Shown here in pieces: positions 1-7,639 of a DNA stretch of 54,963 bases. The notes beneath the pieces are model-generated. The model had not been told where the DNA came from, ran no database searches, and saw only the letters and a list, made by a program, of their open reading frames with translations. The translations under genes and the position numbers were made by a program. The stretch is from an uncultured Alphaproteobacteria bacterium (GTDB lineage: Bacteria; Pseudomonadota; Alphaproteobacteria; Rhodobacterales; Rhodobacteraceae), in NCBI GenBank assembly GCA_902584635.1, contig CACIAQ010000008.1, forward strand, positions 1-54,963, in the 5' to 3' direction. The stretch's first letter is position 1; every line of letters begins with the position of its first letter.

Positions 1-302
1 CATTAATTTCTGGGAGTTCTTCTGTAACGTCTATGATACCTACCTTTATTGGGGTTCCACTTGCGTTTATTGGCTTTATATCAATGATAAGACCGACATT
101 TAGGAAGGCTTTGATGCATATAGCAGTAGTTATTGGCATAACCGCTTTTTTAGGTGGACTGGATTTTTTTAGAGGCATGTTTACTAATTATTATGCAGGA
201 TTATCAAAGCTTATGCTTTTGATTACAGGATTTGTTTATGTATATTTTTGCGTCCAAAGTTTCATATTTGTGCGACGACAAAAAAAACTGGAGTCTAATT
301 AA
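1..302 (+). CDS. Small membrane protein, 5'-truncated by window edge
   Basis: The frame is open to the left edge (first whole codon at base 3), so the gene probably starts outside the window. An internal ATG at 33 is the first visible one but has no clear Shine-Dalgarno sequence. About 100 residues are visible, with three hydrophobic segments (roughly residues 1-18, 26-45 and 58-77 counted from the internal Met) and a basic C-terminal tail. This arrangement of a SMIPTF-like first helix followed by an RP-xx-RKALMH-like loop resembles an uncharacterised family of small bacterial inner-membrane proteins. I cannot assign a function. The next gene, pseudoazurin, is on the same strand but 95 bp away with its own promoter-like -35 element, so co-transcription is uncertain. 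Confidence 0.55.
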   Translation, partial: LISGSSSVTSMIPTFIGVPLAFIGFISMIRPTFRKALMHIAVVIGITAFLGGLDFFRGMFTNYYAGLSKLMLLITGFVYVYFCVQSFIFVRRQKKLESN

Positions 303-334
303 AAAATAATGTCCTTGGGTTTTTATATTTTTGG

Positions 335-340
335 TTGACA
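335..340 (+). promoter_or_regulatory. Candidate -35 element upstream of pseudoazurin
   Basis: A perfect TTGACA lies 58 bp before the pseudoazurin start. No good -10 hexamer sits at the usual 16-18 bp spacing, so only half of a sigma70-type promoter is visible and the call is tentative. Confidence 0.25.
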
Positions 341-397
341 CTACTTAAATTTACTCCATGTTACAGCTTGTGGGTTACATATGAATAGGAGGATAAT

Positions 398-838
398 ATG
401 AGACTTTTTTCATTAACGGTAACGTTGTTGGGTAGTTTTTTAGTATCTGCAGCCGTTTTCGCTGCTGACATCGAAGTAAAAATGCTAAATAAGGGCGAAG
501 AAGGAAAGATGATATTCGAGCCTTCCTTTATAAAAGCCCAAGTAGGCGACAACATCATTTTTCTACCGACGGATAAGGGACATATGGCTGCGTCCATAAA
601 AGGATTAATTCCCGAGGGGGCAAAGAAGTTCAAGAGTAAAATCAACAAGAAATTTAGTTATACGGTGGAAGTTGAAGGACTTTACGGGATCCGATGCACA
701 CCTCATTATGCGAATGGAATGGTGGCTTTAATCCAAGTTGGCGACTCTGTAGATCCTACTGACTTTCTTAAAGGAAAAAAAGTTCCTAAAAAATCTAAAG
801 AGCGGCTCGTAAAATATTTAAGTCAAGCTGGTTCTTAA
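398..838 (+). CDS. Pseudoazurin (type 1 blue copper protein)
   Basis: Periplasmic small copper electron carrier. In known systems pseudoazurin donates electrons to nitrite or nitrous-oxide reductases or to other periplasmic oxidoreductases. The 146-residue precursor has a signal peptide with likely cleavage around residues 22-23. The type 1 copper ligands are all present: His62 (in DKGHMA), then Cys100, His103 and Met108 in the C-x2-H-x4-M segment CTPHYANGM. The usual Asn after the first ligand His is Met here. A strong AGGAGG at 387-392 fixes the start. No nirK, nosZ or other obvious redox partner lies in the window, so the partner is unknown. It converges with the phosphatidylcholine synthase gene with no gap between the stop codons. 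Family assignment is very secure. Confidence 0.93.
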   Translation: MRLFSLTVTLLGSFLVSAAVFAADIEVKMLNKGEEGKMIFEPSFIKAQVGDNIIFLPTDKGHMAASIKGLIPEGAKKFKSKINKKFSYTVEVEGLYGIRCTPHYANGMVALIQVGDSVDPTDFLKGKKVPKKSKERLVKYLSQAGS

Positions 839-1576
839 TTAAGTATTTTGTTTGAAGGATCTCCTTAGGGAGATCCACACAAAATAAGCGGTGCTAAACA
901 GCCATAGCCCAAAAATCATTGCATGAAATTGGTGTAACAAGAAACTTTGTTTATGCAGTATCAGAAAAACGGCGCTTATGGACCACACTCCTACCATCAA
1001 TATTGATGAATTGCGTAGCTCTTTAACTCTGAATGGATGAATTATTTTGATCGGAATGAACGTTAATATTAAACATAAGCATATAGTACCGAAATTAAAC
1101 CAAAGTCCGAGGTCTAAAATAAAAAGAAAGAAAACTAGTAGATTCCAAAGCGCAGAAAAGCCCTTGAAATAATAATCTGTTGTTTTCATATTCTTATCAG
1201 AGAACGTGTAACAACTAGCGAGCAAAATAGAAATGCAGGTTAAATACACGAGATTATATGGAACCATTGAAAACCAATAAATCATCAAAACAGGTAGTAT
1301 TGAGTAGTTAAACATATCTATAACGTTGTCCAAAGTACTCCCATCTACTTCTGGAAGTGCTTCTTCCACGTTGACGTATCTAGCTAGAGTACCATCGACG
1401 CCGTCGATAACTAAAGCAAAACCCATAAATAAAAATGCCAAAGTTTGTTCACCATTTAATATCGCTATAAGGCCTAGAAAACCAAAAATTAGGCCTGATG
1501 CAGTGAAAATGTGAGCTGCCCACGCAAACGCTTTATTTATTTTTTTTGATTTAAAAACAATATCTTTTAACTTCAT
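839..1576 (-). CDS. pcs: Phosphatidylcholine synthase (CDP-alcohol phosphotransferase)
   Basis: Integral inner-membrane enzyme that condenses CDP-diacylglycerol with choline to make phosphatidylcholine, the one-step Pcs route of alphaproteobacteria. The CDP-alcohol phosphotransferase signature is complete: Asp58, Asp61-Gly62, Ala65-Arg66, Gly79, Asp83 and Asp87. The long VNVEEALPEVDG linker between the halves is typical of Pcs rather than PgsA. At 245 residues with about eight hydrophobic segments it matches the usual length. It appears monocistronic. Its last codons contain a perfect hairpin at 857-876. Presence of Pcs implies access to external or internally released choline; no PmtA-type methylation enzyme is recognised in the window. 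Confidence 0.9.
   Translation of the reverse strand: MKLKDIVFKSKKINKAFAWAAHIFTASGLIFGFLGLIAILNGEQTLAFLFMGFALVIDGVDGTLARYVNVEEALPEVDGSTLDNVIDMFNYSILPVLMIYWFSMVPYNLVYLTCISILLASCYTFSDKNMKTTDYYFKGFSALWNLLVFFLFILDLGLWFNFGTICLCLILTFIPIKIIHPFRVKELRNSSILMVGVWSISAVFLILHKQSFLLHQFHAMIFGLWLFSTAYFVWISLRRSFKQNT
857..876. other. Perfect 8-bp hairpin at a convergent gene junction
   Basis: GGATCTCC and GGAGATCC flank the tetraloop TTAG. The hairpin lies 18 bp past the pseudoazurin stop and within the last codons of pcs. Neither strand has a following T tract, so it is not a textbook intrinsic terminator, although a bidirectional 3'-end role is possible. Confidence 0.4.
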
Positions 1577-1622
1577 GCCTTAAAAATAAATAAAAGTGGA
1601 TATATGTCAAATAATTAGAAAG

Positions 1623-2837
1623 TTAGGATCTTTCCATTATTTCTGACACCTGAAACCCGTCTTCCCTTAGAGCCTTAATGATAGAGGCAATATGTTCTAC
1701 GCTTAAAGCTTCGATAATAGCATCAATTTTCGCATTCTTAACTGGAACGTCATTAAACATTCTTTGGTGATAGATTTCTATGATGTTGCCTCCATACCTA
1801 GCAATTAAATTTGAAATTCTAGCCAGCATTCCAGGCTCATCAATTATATCGATCCGTACTTTGGTCATTCTTCCATCCATTAAAAGTTTTCGATTTAGTA
1901 TGCTAGCAAATAACCTGGCATCAATGTTGCCTCCACAAATTACTGTTCCTACTTTTTTACCAGAAAATTTATATTTGTTTTTAATTACTGCGGCTACTCC
2001 AGCAGCGCCTGCTCCTTCAGCAACAACTCTCTCATTTTCAAAGAGAGTACTGATTGCTTTTTCAAGCTCAAACTCATTAATTAGCAGGATACCATCAACG
2101 TGATTCTTTATTATTTCTGAAGTAATTTCCCCAGGCCTTTTCACAGCTATACCATCAGCCAAGGTATCCCCCAAAATTTCAAGATCCTTCTTGTGGAGCA
2201 CATTATACATAGAGGGGAATTTTTCAGTTTGCACTCCATATACTTTTATGTTGGGGTTAAGAGCCTTGGCCACTATTGATATGCCTGATATCAATCCACC
2301 CCCTCCAATAGGAATGACAATTAGGTCTAAATCTTTGATATCTTCCATAAACTCTAATCCGAGGGTGCCCTGTCCAATTACGACGTGAGGATCGTCATAT
2401 GGATGTATAAGGGTCAATTTTTTATCATTTACCAGTTCAGAAACATAAGTTTGAGACTCACTTAAAGTGCGTCCCCTCAGGATAACGTCTGCACCTAAAC
2501 TTTTTGTTTTCATTACTTTGAATAAAGGAGCATGCTCTGGCATAACAATTGTGGCGTTGACGCGTTCTTTTTTTGCCCACCAAGCTACAGCTTGGGCATG
2601 GTTACCCGCAGACATAGCAATAATACCCATTTTTTTTTGCTCTTCTTTTAAACGTGTTATGGAAGTGTAAGCCCCTCTAACTTTGAAAGAAGATGTATAT
2701 TGAAGGTTTTCTAGTTTAAGAAAAACCTCTCCATTGATTTCACCACTTAAATATTGGGATCGAATAGTAGGTGTTCTAATTATATTACCTATCAATTCCT
2801 TGCTAGCGTGAATTATTGTGTCTATGTTGATTTTCAT
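1623..2837 (-). CDS. ilvA: Threonine ammonia-lyase with C-terminal ACT domain
   Basis: PLP enzyme that deaminates threonine (and serine) to 2-oxobutyrate, feeding isoleucine synthesis or threonine breakdown. The fold-type II catalytic domain spans about residues 1-320, with the PLP lysine Lys52 in SSFKVRGA, the SAGNHAQ substrate loop at 76-82 and the phosphate-binding glycine loop at 178-181. A single ACT domain (about 325-402) follows, as in the 400-residue alphaproteobacterial form rather than the two-ACT E. coli IlvA. The single ACT leaves open whether it is biosynthetic (IlvA) or catabolic (TdcB-like). It is transcribed alone, divergent from hpf across a 182-bp region with a GTATAC dyad. 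Confidence 0.88.
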   Translation of the reverse strand: MKINIDTIIHASKELIGNIIRTPTIRSQYLSGEINGEVFLKLENLQYTSSFKVRGAYTSITRLKEEQKKMGIIAMSAGNHAQAVAWWAKKERVNATIVMPEHAPLFKVMKTKSLGADVILRGRTLSESQTYVSELVNDKKLTLIHPYDDPHVVIGQGTLGLEFMEDIKDLDLIVIPIGGGGLISGISIVAKALNPNIKVYGVQTEKFPSMYNVLHKKDLEILGDTLADGIAVKRPGEITSEIIKNHVDGILLINEFELEKAISTLFENERVVAEGAGAAGVAAVIKNKYKFSGKKVGTVICGGNIDARLFASILNRKLLMDGRMTKVRIDIIDEPGMLARISNLIARYGGNIIEIYHQRMFNDVPVKNAKIDAIIEALSVEHIASIIKALREDGFQVSEIMERS

Positions 2838-2926
2838 TTTTTGTGAAGCCGATTTTAAGCTCTTTATTTACCATTTCAATACCAAAATAAAGAGAAATTA
2901 TTAATGAATATCAGAATAGTAATATT

Positions 2927-2941
2927 GTATACATGGTATAC
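2927..2941. promoter_or_regulatory. GTATAC-ATG-GTATAC dyad, candidate operator
   Basis: Two self-complementary GTATAC hexamers separated by 3 bp form a 15-bp dyad in the divergent region between ilvA and hpf. It lies about 90 bp upstream of both starts. It resembles the short palindromes used by GntR-type repressors. This is inference from sequence only. Confidence 0.3.
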
Positions 2942-2989
2942 GTCACCGTCAGATTTTTAACAAACGCTATTTTTTTTTATCAATTGATA

Positions 2990-2995
2990 TATAAT
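2990..2995 (+). promoter_or_regulatory. Candidate -10 element for hpf
   Basis: A perfect TATAAT lies 24 bp before the hpf start. No convincing -35 hexamer is seen at 16-18 bp spacing. Confidence 0.35.
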
Positions 2996-3019
2996 AAAAG
3001 TTAGGAGCGTGAGTTAAAT

Positions 3020-3643
3020 TTGAATATAAAAATAGTCGGTAAAAATATTGAACTTGGAGAGTCGTTTCAAGCCTACAGTAGTGCTAGGATAGGCGAAGTT
3101 CTGAACAAATATTCATATGATGCCGTAAGTACACATATAACTTTAGAAAAAAGAATTGGAAACTTTAAAGCTAAGTTGAAAGTATATCTCAAGAACAAGA
3201 TTGAATTAGATGCAACTGGCAGAGGAAAGGATGCAAATACCAGTTATGAGGATGCCTTAGATCATATAGAAAAAAAACTGAGGCGTTATCATAGAAAGAT
3301 GAAAAGTCACAGGAATTTCGAAAGTAAAAATATTTCATCAACTGATGAACCATTAAGGATTTATCAAAGTGTTTTGAATTTAGATGAAGACGAGATAGAT
3401 GGTAACGAAGGAGATAGTATGCCTGTGATTGCAGAATTATCTTATAAGATAGAGGAAATGACAGTAGAACAAGCTGTTATTCGTCTAGAATTAGAAAATG
3501 AAAGTTGCATATTTTTCAGAAATGCTTCGCATTCAGGATTAAACTTAGTTTACTATAGGAAGGATGGTAACATCGGTTGGATTGATCCAAGAGGAAGTAG
3601 AGAGAAAACCATAGCCAAAAACCACAACTCCTCGGAGAGTTAG
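3020..3643 (+). CDS. hpf: Ribosome hibernation promoting factor, long form
   Basis: Binds the small ribosomal subunit in slow growth and, through its C-terminal domain, pairs ribosomes into 100S dimers. The N-terminal HPF/RaiA S30AE domain covers about residues 1-100 (beta-alpha-beta-beta-beta-alpha, ending in the basic KKLRRYHRKMKSH helix). A charged linker follows to about 140, and the long-HPF dimerisation domain covers about 140-200 (MPVIAELSYKIEEMTVEQAV onward). The 207-residue length fits long HPF. The start is TTG at 3020, with AGGAG at 3003-3007, a slightly long 12-nt spacing; no in-frame ATG fits. Alphaproteobacterial hpf often sits by rpoN and ptsN, but neither is here. Confidence 0.9.
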   Translation: MNIKIVGKNIELGESFQAYSSARIGEVLNKYSYDAVSTHITLEKRIGNFKAKLKVYLKNKIELDATGRGKDANTSYEDALDHIEKKLRRYHRKMKSHRNFESKNISSTDEPLRIYQSVLNLDEDEIDGNEGDSMPVIAELSYKIEEMTVEQAVIRLELENESCIFFRNASHSGLNLVYYRKDGNIGWIDPRGSREKTIAKNHNSSES

Positions 3644-3659
3644 TAAAAACGATTGCATT

Positions 3660-4106
3660 ATGAATGAAGAGGACATCATATCCCTTTTTTACGCAAAGAG
3701 TCATTTGGAAACTTATGAAGTATTACTTCCCCTAGCACAAAGAGGTAATAAATTTGCTACATATTTTATAGGTAATATGCTTATTTCACCTATAGATCAG
3801 ACTGTTGAGACTGACATTATTGGAGGGGTCAGCTACTTAATGTTGTCTGCAAAATCTGGGTATTCCCCAGCGCTTGAATTTTTAGGGAATCTCTATGCTT
3901 ACAACGAAAAGGTAAAAAATGACTTAGTTGCTGCACATACTTTTTTTTATCTCGCAGCTTTAATCGATAATAAAGTTGATGTAGGGTATCATTTAATTAT
4001 TGAAGATGAGTTTGGTATTTCTGAGGCTAATATTAATAAATCGAAGGAACTCGCTGAAGCTTGTATGGCAGTTGGCCTAGAAAACTGTGAATTACTCAAA
4101 GAGTGA
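3660..4106 (+). CDS. Sel1/TPR-like repeat protein, function unknown
   Basis: 148 residues, no signal peptide. Paired helices with small residues at regular spacing (LAQRGNKFATYFIGNML near 26-42 and AKSGYSPALEFLGNLYA near 64-80) look like two weak Sel1-type repeats, so a protein-binding helical scaffold is likely. The gene follows hpf by 16 bp on the same strand and could be co-transcribed with it, but no role in ribosome hibernation is shown by the sequence. A second, clearer Sel1 protein lies at 6871. The repeat call is moderate; the function is unknown. Confidence 0.6.
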   Translation: MNEEDIISLFYAKSHLETYEVLLPLAQRGNKFATYFIGNMLISPIDQTVETDIIGGVSYLMLSAKSGYSPALEFLGNLYAYNEKVKNDLVAAHTFFYLAALIDNKVDVGYHLIIEDEFGISEANINKSKELAEACMAVGLENCELLKE

Positions 4107-4160
4107 ATGCATTAAATAGTACACTATGACAAGACTGAAAGTTTTTAATAATCAACGAAT

Positions 4161-5315
4161 ATGAAAAGTTCCCAGAGAAGTATAATTAGTCCCTTTATTG
4201 TGATGGATATCATGGAAAGAGCTAATTCAATTGAACAAAGGGGACAAACAGTGGTTCATATGGAAGTTGGGCAGCCAGGAACCTCAGCGCCAGAAGCCGC
4301 CAAGGATTTCTTAAAGAAAGCTTTGGAAAATAATCCAATGGGTTATACAGTAGCACTGGGGCTACCTGATTTAAGAAAAAAAATTGCTGAATTATATGGC
4401 GATTGGTATGGACTGGATGTCGATTGGAACAGGATTATAATAACTGGTGGTTCATCGGCAGGTTTTATCCTTGCTTTCACTGCACTCTTTGACAAGCTTG
4501 ACAAAGTGGGGTTAGCTAATCCAGGCTATCCCAGTTATCGGCAAATTATGAAAACTCTCAATTTAGATCCGGTACTTATAAACACTACTGAAAAAAATAA
4601 ATTTCAACCAACTCCGAGTGATCTAAGCCGTTATAATATTAATGGCTTATTAATTGCCTCACCAGGAAATCCTACCGGCTCTATGATTGATAGAGAGCCT
4701 TTAGAGGCTTTAGTGAATTATTGTGCAGATAGAAAGATTTCACTAATAAGTGATGAAATATACCACGGTATACAATATAATTCGCAGCCTTCAACTGTCT
4801 TAGAGTTTAGTGATAACTGCTATATCATAAACTCCTTTTCAAAATATTTTTCTATGACAGGCTGGAGAATAGGTTGGATTATTGTGCCTAAAGAACATGT
4901 GAGGATAGTTGAAAGAATACAGCAAAATATGTTTATATGCGCTTCTCACGCCAGTCAAATTTTAGCAATTGGAGCGTTTGAGGGTAAAGTGGAATTAGAA
5001 AAAAACCTCGTAACTTACAGAGAGAATAGAGAGAATTTATTAAAAGCGTTACCTGAACTTGGTTTTAATAATATAGCACCTCCAGATGGCGCATTTTATT
5101 TATACATAGATATAAGTGAATTTTCGTCTGATAGCTATGATTTTGTAAAAAAAATGTTAGACGTTGGAGGGGTAGCTATAACACCTGGGATAGATTTTGA
5201 TCCAATGAATGGAAAGTCAAAGATTAGGTTATCTTATGCTAGAAGCACACCCGAGATATTAAATGGTATAGAGAGAATTAAAATATTCATGAAAGAAAAG
5301 AAATATCTTCAATAA
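4161..5315 (+). CDS. Pyridoxal-phosphate aminotransferase, class I/II
   Basis: Fold-type I aminotransferase of the aspartate/alanine group. Landmarks are Asn170-Pro171 in SPGNPTG, Asp198 and Tyr201 in SDEIYHG, and the PLP lysine Lys228 in SFSKYFSMTGWRIGW. The carboxylate-binding Arg lies in IRLSYAR near residue 363. Length (384) is normal. Substrate cannot be told from sequence; aspartate, alanine, aromatic or branched-chain amino acids are all possible. It starts 54 bp after the Sel1-like gene and is followed 28 bp later by an SDR dehydrogenase on the same strand, so the two may act on linked substrates. Confidence 0.85.
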   Translation: MKSSQRSIISPFIVMDIMERANSIEQRGQTVVHMEVGQPGTSAPEAAKDFLKKALENNPMGYTVALGLPDLRKKIAELYGDWYGLDVDWNRIIITGGSSAGFILAFTALFDKLDKVGLANPGYPSYRQIMKTLNLDPVLINTTEKNKFQPTPSDLSRYNINGLLIASPGNPTGSMIDREPLEALVNYCADRKISLISDEIYHGIQYNSQPSTVLEFSDNCYIINSFSKYFSMTGWRIGWIIVPKEHVRIVERIQQNMFICASHASQILAIGAFEGKVELEKNLVTYRENRENLLKALPELGFNNIAPPDGAFYLYIDISEFSSDSYDFVKKMLDVGGVAITPGIDFDPMNGKSKIRLSYARSTPEILNGIERIKIFMKEKKYLQ

Positions 5316-5343
5316 ACAAGTAATGTAAAGGATAGGATTGGTC

Positions 5344-6186
5344 ATGGCAAAAAGATTACTGGATAAAGTGGTTGTTATTACAGGAGCAACAAGCGGCATT
5401 GGGCTTGAAATAGCAAAATATTCAATTTCTCAAGGAGCTGAAGTGGTGATTTCAGGTAGGAGAGAAGATGAAGGAAAAAAAATAGTAACGCAGCTAGGAA
5501 AGAGGTGCCGGTTTATCAAGTGTGACGTATTATACGAAGATCAGATCTGCACACTCGTTGAAAAAGTATCTAGTCACTACGGAAAAATTGATGCTATGTT
5601 CAATAATGCGGGCGCACCAGATTTTGTTAGAAATATCGAAGATATTTCTTACGATAAAATTAAACATAGTCTCGATCTTCTTCTGACTAGCGTCATTATT
5701 GGGACCAGAGAAGTGACAAGAATTATGAGTAGGCAGAACAACGGAAGCATAGTGAACACAGCGAGTATTGCGGGCCATTGGGGTGGTTGTGGTGGCTCTG
5801 TCTATTCGGCTGCCAAAGCGGGAGTAATACACTTTAGCAAAGTCATTTCTCTTGAATTAGCAAGATATAATGTACGGGTAAATTCAATTTCTCCAGGAGC
5901 AATAGTAACAGAAATATTTGGTGTGGGTCAGAAATTAAAGGGTGAAAAACTTTCATTTAGTGATGATCATCTTAAATCAAGTGACGCTTTTAATGACTTC
6001 CAACCAATATCTAGAGCAGGATTACCAGAAGATATCGCTAACTTGGCTATATACCTTGCAAGTGATGAGAGTACGTTCGTAACTGGTCAAGACTTCGTCG
6101 TAGATGGCGGTTTATTAGCAGGGCGACCTTTACATTTAGCGAGTGACTCCTTTAAAAAGATAAATAATCTTTTAAAGTCTTTTTAG
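5344..6186 (+). CDS. Short-chain dehydrogenase/reductase (classical SDR)
   Basis: NAD(P)-dependent oxidoreductase of about 280 residues. It shows the nucleotide motif TGATSGIG near residues 13-20, the structural NNAG motif, the catalytic Ser in the VNTASIAG strand and the YSAAK catalytic Tyr-Lys pair. The C-terminal DGG ending (FVVDGGLLAG) is typical of classical SDRs. I chose ATG at 5344 with AGGAT just upstream; an in-frame TTG at 5338 is possible. It follows the aminotransferase by 28 bp. Substrate unknown. Confidence 0.85.
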   Translation: MAKRLLDKVVVITGATSGIGLEIAKYSISQGAEVVISGRREDEGKKIVTQLGKRCRFIKCDVLYEDQICTLVEKVSSHYGKIDAMFNNAGAPDFVRNIEDISYDKIKHSLDLLLTSVIIGTREVTRIMSRQNNGSIVNTASIAGHWGGCGGSVYSAAKAGVIHFSKVISLELARYNVRVNSISPGAIVTEIFGVGQKLKGEKLSFSDDHLKSSDAFNDFQPISRAGLPEDIANLAIYLASDESTFVTGQDFVVDGGLLAGRPLHLASDSFKKINNLLKSF

Positions 6187-6207
6187 CTTGAGTAGTCATA
6201 TTATTTT

Positions 6208-6417
6208 TTAATTGAATAATTGGTCAAAAAGCGTTGGGTTTTCAATTAAAAACATGGCTACAGCAGTACCGCTTATAGCAGAACCTATCATTATAGCTCT
6301 ATTTCCCCACTGCATACCTACATAAATCCAGCCAACTGCGCTTATTAGGTAGGCTAATTGGCCAAATAGGTATATTTCTGAAGATATAAGAAAAACACCT
6401 AAGACACCTAATATCAT
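6208..6417 (-). CDS. Small two-to-three-helix membrane protein
   Basis: 69 residues, nearly all hydrophobic, with segments at about 1-15, 20-37 and 43-60. The GWIYVGMQWGNRAIMI stretch resembles a family of uncharacterised small alphaproteobacterial membrane proteins. I chose ATG at 6417, which has AGGGG about five bases upstream, over a TTG at 6438 seven codons earlier with no such site. The gene lies 23 bp downstream of a small charged protein gene on the same strand, and the two probably form an operon. Function unknown. Confidence 0.6.
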   Translation of the reverse strand: MILGVLGVFLISSEIYLFGQLAYLISAVGWIYVGMQWGNRAIMIGSAISGTAVAMFLIENPTLFDQLFN

Positions 6418-6440
6418 CGAGCCCCTTTTACATACCAATT

Positions 6441-6614
6441 TCAGGTTTCTGATGGTGTCAGAGGTTTAATATCATCATATTCGCCTTGAAATTCTTCAAG
6501 CTCTTGTGCCAAACGCTTTTTTTCTGCTGCTAACTCCATTGCCAGTCTCCCAGTATGCATTTTACTGCTATCTACTGTTTCGCTAAGCTCTTCGTGTTCT
6601 GAATCCTTTATCAT
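6441..6614 (-). CDS. Small charged coiled-coil protein, unknown
   Basis: 57 residues from ATG 6614 (a TTG four codons earlier is also possible). Highly charged, with a predicted helix RLAMELAAEKKRLAQELEEF that could form a short coiled coil. No known domain is recognised. It shares a likely promoter in the 6615-6870 divergent region and runs into the small membrane protein gene downstream, which suggests a joint, unassigned role at the membrane. Confidence 0.5.
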   Translation of the reverse strand: MIKDSEHEELSETVDSSKMHTGRLAMELAAEKKRLAQELEEFQGEYDDIKPLTPSET

Positions 6615-6684
6615 TTTTTTGTCCAACGATAATTCTGCATATGTACAAAAATATTTATCTTTTTCAAGAGTTATTTCTTTAAGC

Positions 6685-6787
6685 TGCCTAAGTTTTAGGC
6701 ATATCGGTCGAACCTATTATTGAATAGAGGTTTAGTAAAAGGTTTTCTTACTAATTCACAGGGTTTTCCACAGAATATATGGAAAAC
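6685..6787. repeat. Three consecutive perfect 7-bp inverted repeats
   Basis: TGCCTAA/TTAGGCA (6685-6701, loop 3 nt), TTAGTAA/TTACTAA (6732-6754, loop 9 nt) and GTTTTCC/GGAAAAC (6763-6787, loop 11 nt) follow one another in a divergent intergenic region. The third hairpin holds TTTTCCACA (6764-6772), a match to the TTWTNCACA DnaA-box pattern. An imperfect AACCT/AGGTT pair sits between the first two. The function could be mRNA leader structure, a small RNA or protein binding; none is proven. Confidence 0.5.
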
Positions 6788-6807
6788 ATTAAAAAATGAT
6801 GAATGAA

Positions 6808-6825
6808 TTAAACGTGCTTTAAACG
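6808..6825 (+). promoter_or_regulatory. TTAA-N7-TTAA, candidate CtrA box / 11-bp-spaced direct repeat
   Basis: TTAA at 6808-6811, seven bases, then TTAA at 6819-6822 matches the full CtrA recognition pattern of alphaproteobacteria. The same bases can be read as two TTAAACG copies spaced by 11 bp, one helical turn. It lies upstream of TATAAA at 6842-6847 and of the Sel1 gene start at 6871. In AT-rich DNA a few such matches per 50 kb are expected by chance. Confidence 0.3.
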
Positions 6826-6870
6826 ACAATCGTTGTATAACTATAAAGATCCAAAAAAGGAGACATTGAA

Positions 6871-7635
6871 TTGCTGCTAAAGAAAAAAACAAAAAGTGAT
6901 TTTTCAAAATCAACAATCCTCTCTTTGTCTATTTTGTTATTTTTTTATAGTAGTTTGGTTATAGGGGACTCGCCGAGTGGTCTTATAAGAGAGGGACTAC
7001 ATTTTTATGATAAAGGAAACTATGCTGATGCTTTGCAGAGTTGGAAATCAGCCTCTGAAGTTGGCAGTAGAGAGGCTGATTTTTTATTGGGGTTTCTATA
7101 TGATGGAATCTTGCAAAATGACAAAGAGGCATTATTTTTTTTTAAAAAGGCTGCGTCATCTGGCCATATTCAAGCCCAAATCAACGTTGGGCTTAAATAT
7201 GAAAAGGGCGAGGGAACTAGTATCGATAAGGAGAAAGCACTTTACTGGTATTCACAGGCATCATTTAATCAAAGTGATATTGCGCAATTTAGACTTGCCT
7301 CTTTATTGCAAGAAGAGTTTGGAAAATTTAAAGAAAGTCATTTTTGGTTTTCAAAATCCGCTCAGTTAGGAAACCCCGAGGCGCACTTAGCATTAGCTAC
7401 AAATTTTATTTTAGGACGGGGTGTAGAGAAAGATTTAACTCTTGCGCATGTTAGTTGTAACTTGTCAACGTTTCTCTCGAGAGACATTGCTAGTATAAGT
7501 AGAAGCATCCAATTGAGAACTGAGTTAGAAACAAAAATGTCCTTAGAACAAATTAAGAGAGCTGAGCATCTATCTAGAAAATGTATTGAAAAAAAGTTTA
7601 AAGAGTGTATGACTTATGCAGTAGAGAATAGGTAA
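6871..7635 (+). CDS. Exported or membrane-anchored Sel1-repeat protein
   Basis: 254 residues with an N-terminal basic stretch and hydrophobic segment (about 17-32) acting as signal peptide or anchor. At least four Sel1/TPR-like repeats follow between about 45 and 190, each with the A-x-G-x2-A-x2-N-x-G or G-x-GV-x-KD-x2-A pattern (for example VGLKYEKGEGTSIDKEKALY). Such proteins usually mediate protein-protein contacts in the envelope. The start is TTG at 6871, supported by AAGGAG at 6858-6863 with 7-nt spacing. A small Cys-containing secreted protein follows 4 bp later, so the pair is an operon. No partner is identified. Confidence 0.75.
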   Translation: MLLKKKTKSDFSKSTILSLSILLFFYSSLVIGDSPSGLIREGLHFYDKGNYADALQSWKSASEVGSREADFLLGFLYDGILQNDKEALFFFKKAASSGHIQAQINVGLKYEKGEGTSIDKEKALYWYSQASFNQSDIAQFRLASLLQEEFGKFKESHFWFSKSAQLGNPEAHLALATNFILGRGVEKDLTLAHVSCNLSTFLSRDIASISRSIQLRTELETKMSLEQIKRAEHLSRKCIEKKFKECMTYAVENR

Positions 7636-7639
7636 TGAG

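Noticed and set aside
361-648. Minus-strand open frame opposite pseudoazurin
   Set aside because: It is the antisense shadow of a gene with intact copper ligands and signal peptide, and has no Shine-Dalgarno site or family similarity.
398-838. Denitrification locus
   Set aside because: Pseudoazurin is present, but no nitrite, nitric oxide or nitrous oxide reductase gene is in the window.
6700-6720. tRNA T-arm-like GGTTCGACC on the minus strand
   Set aside because: The required stem pairing around the loop fails and no acceptor or anticodon arm can be drawn.
6752-6772. Replication origin based on TTTTCCACA and TAATTCACA
   Set aside because: Only one exact and one imperfect DnaA-box match occur, and such 9-mers are expected several times by chance in 55 kb of AT-rich DNA. 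No dnaA, hemE, parAB or gidAB genes are near.
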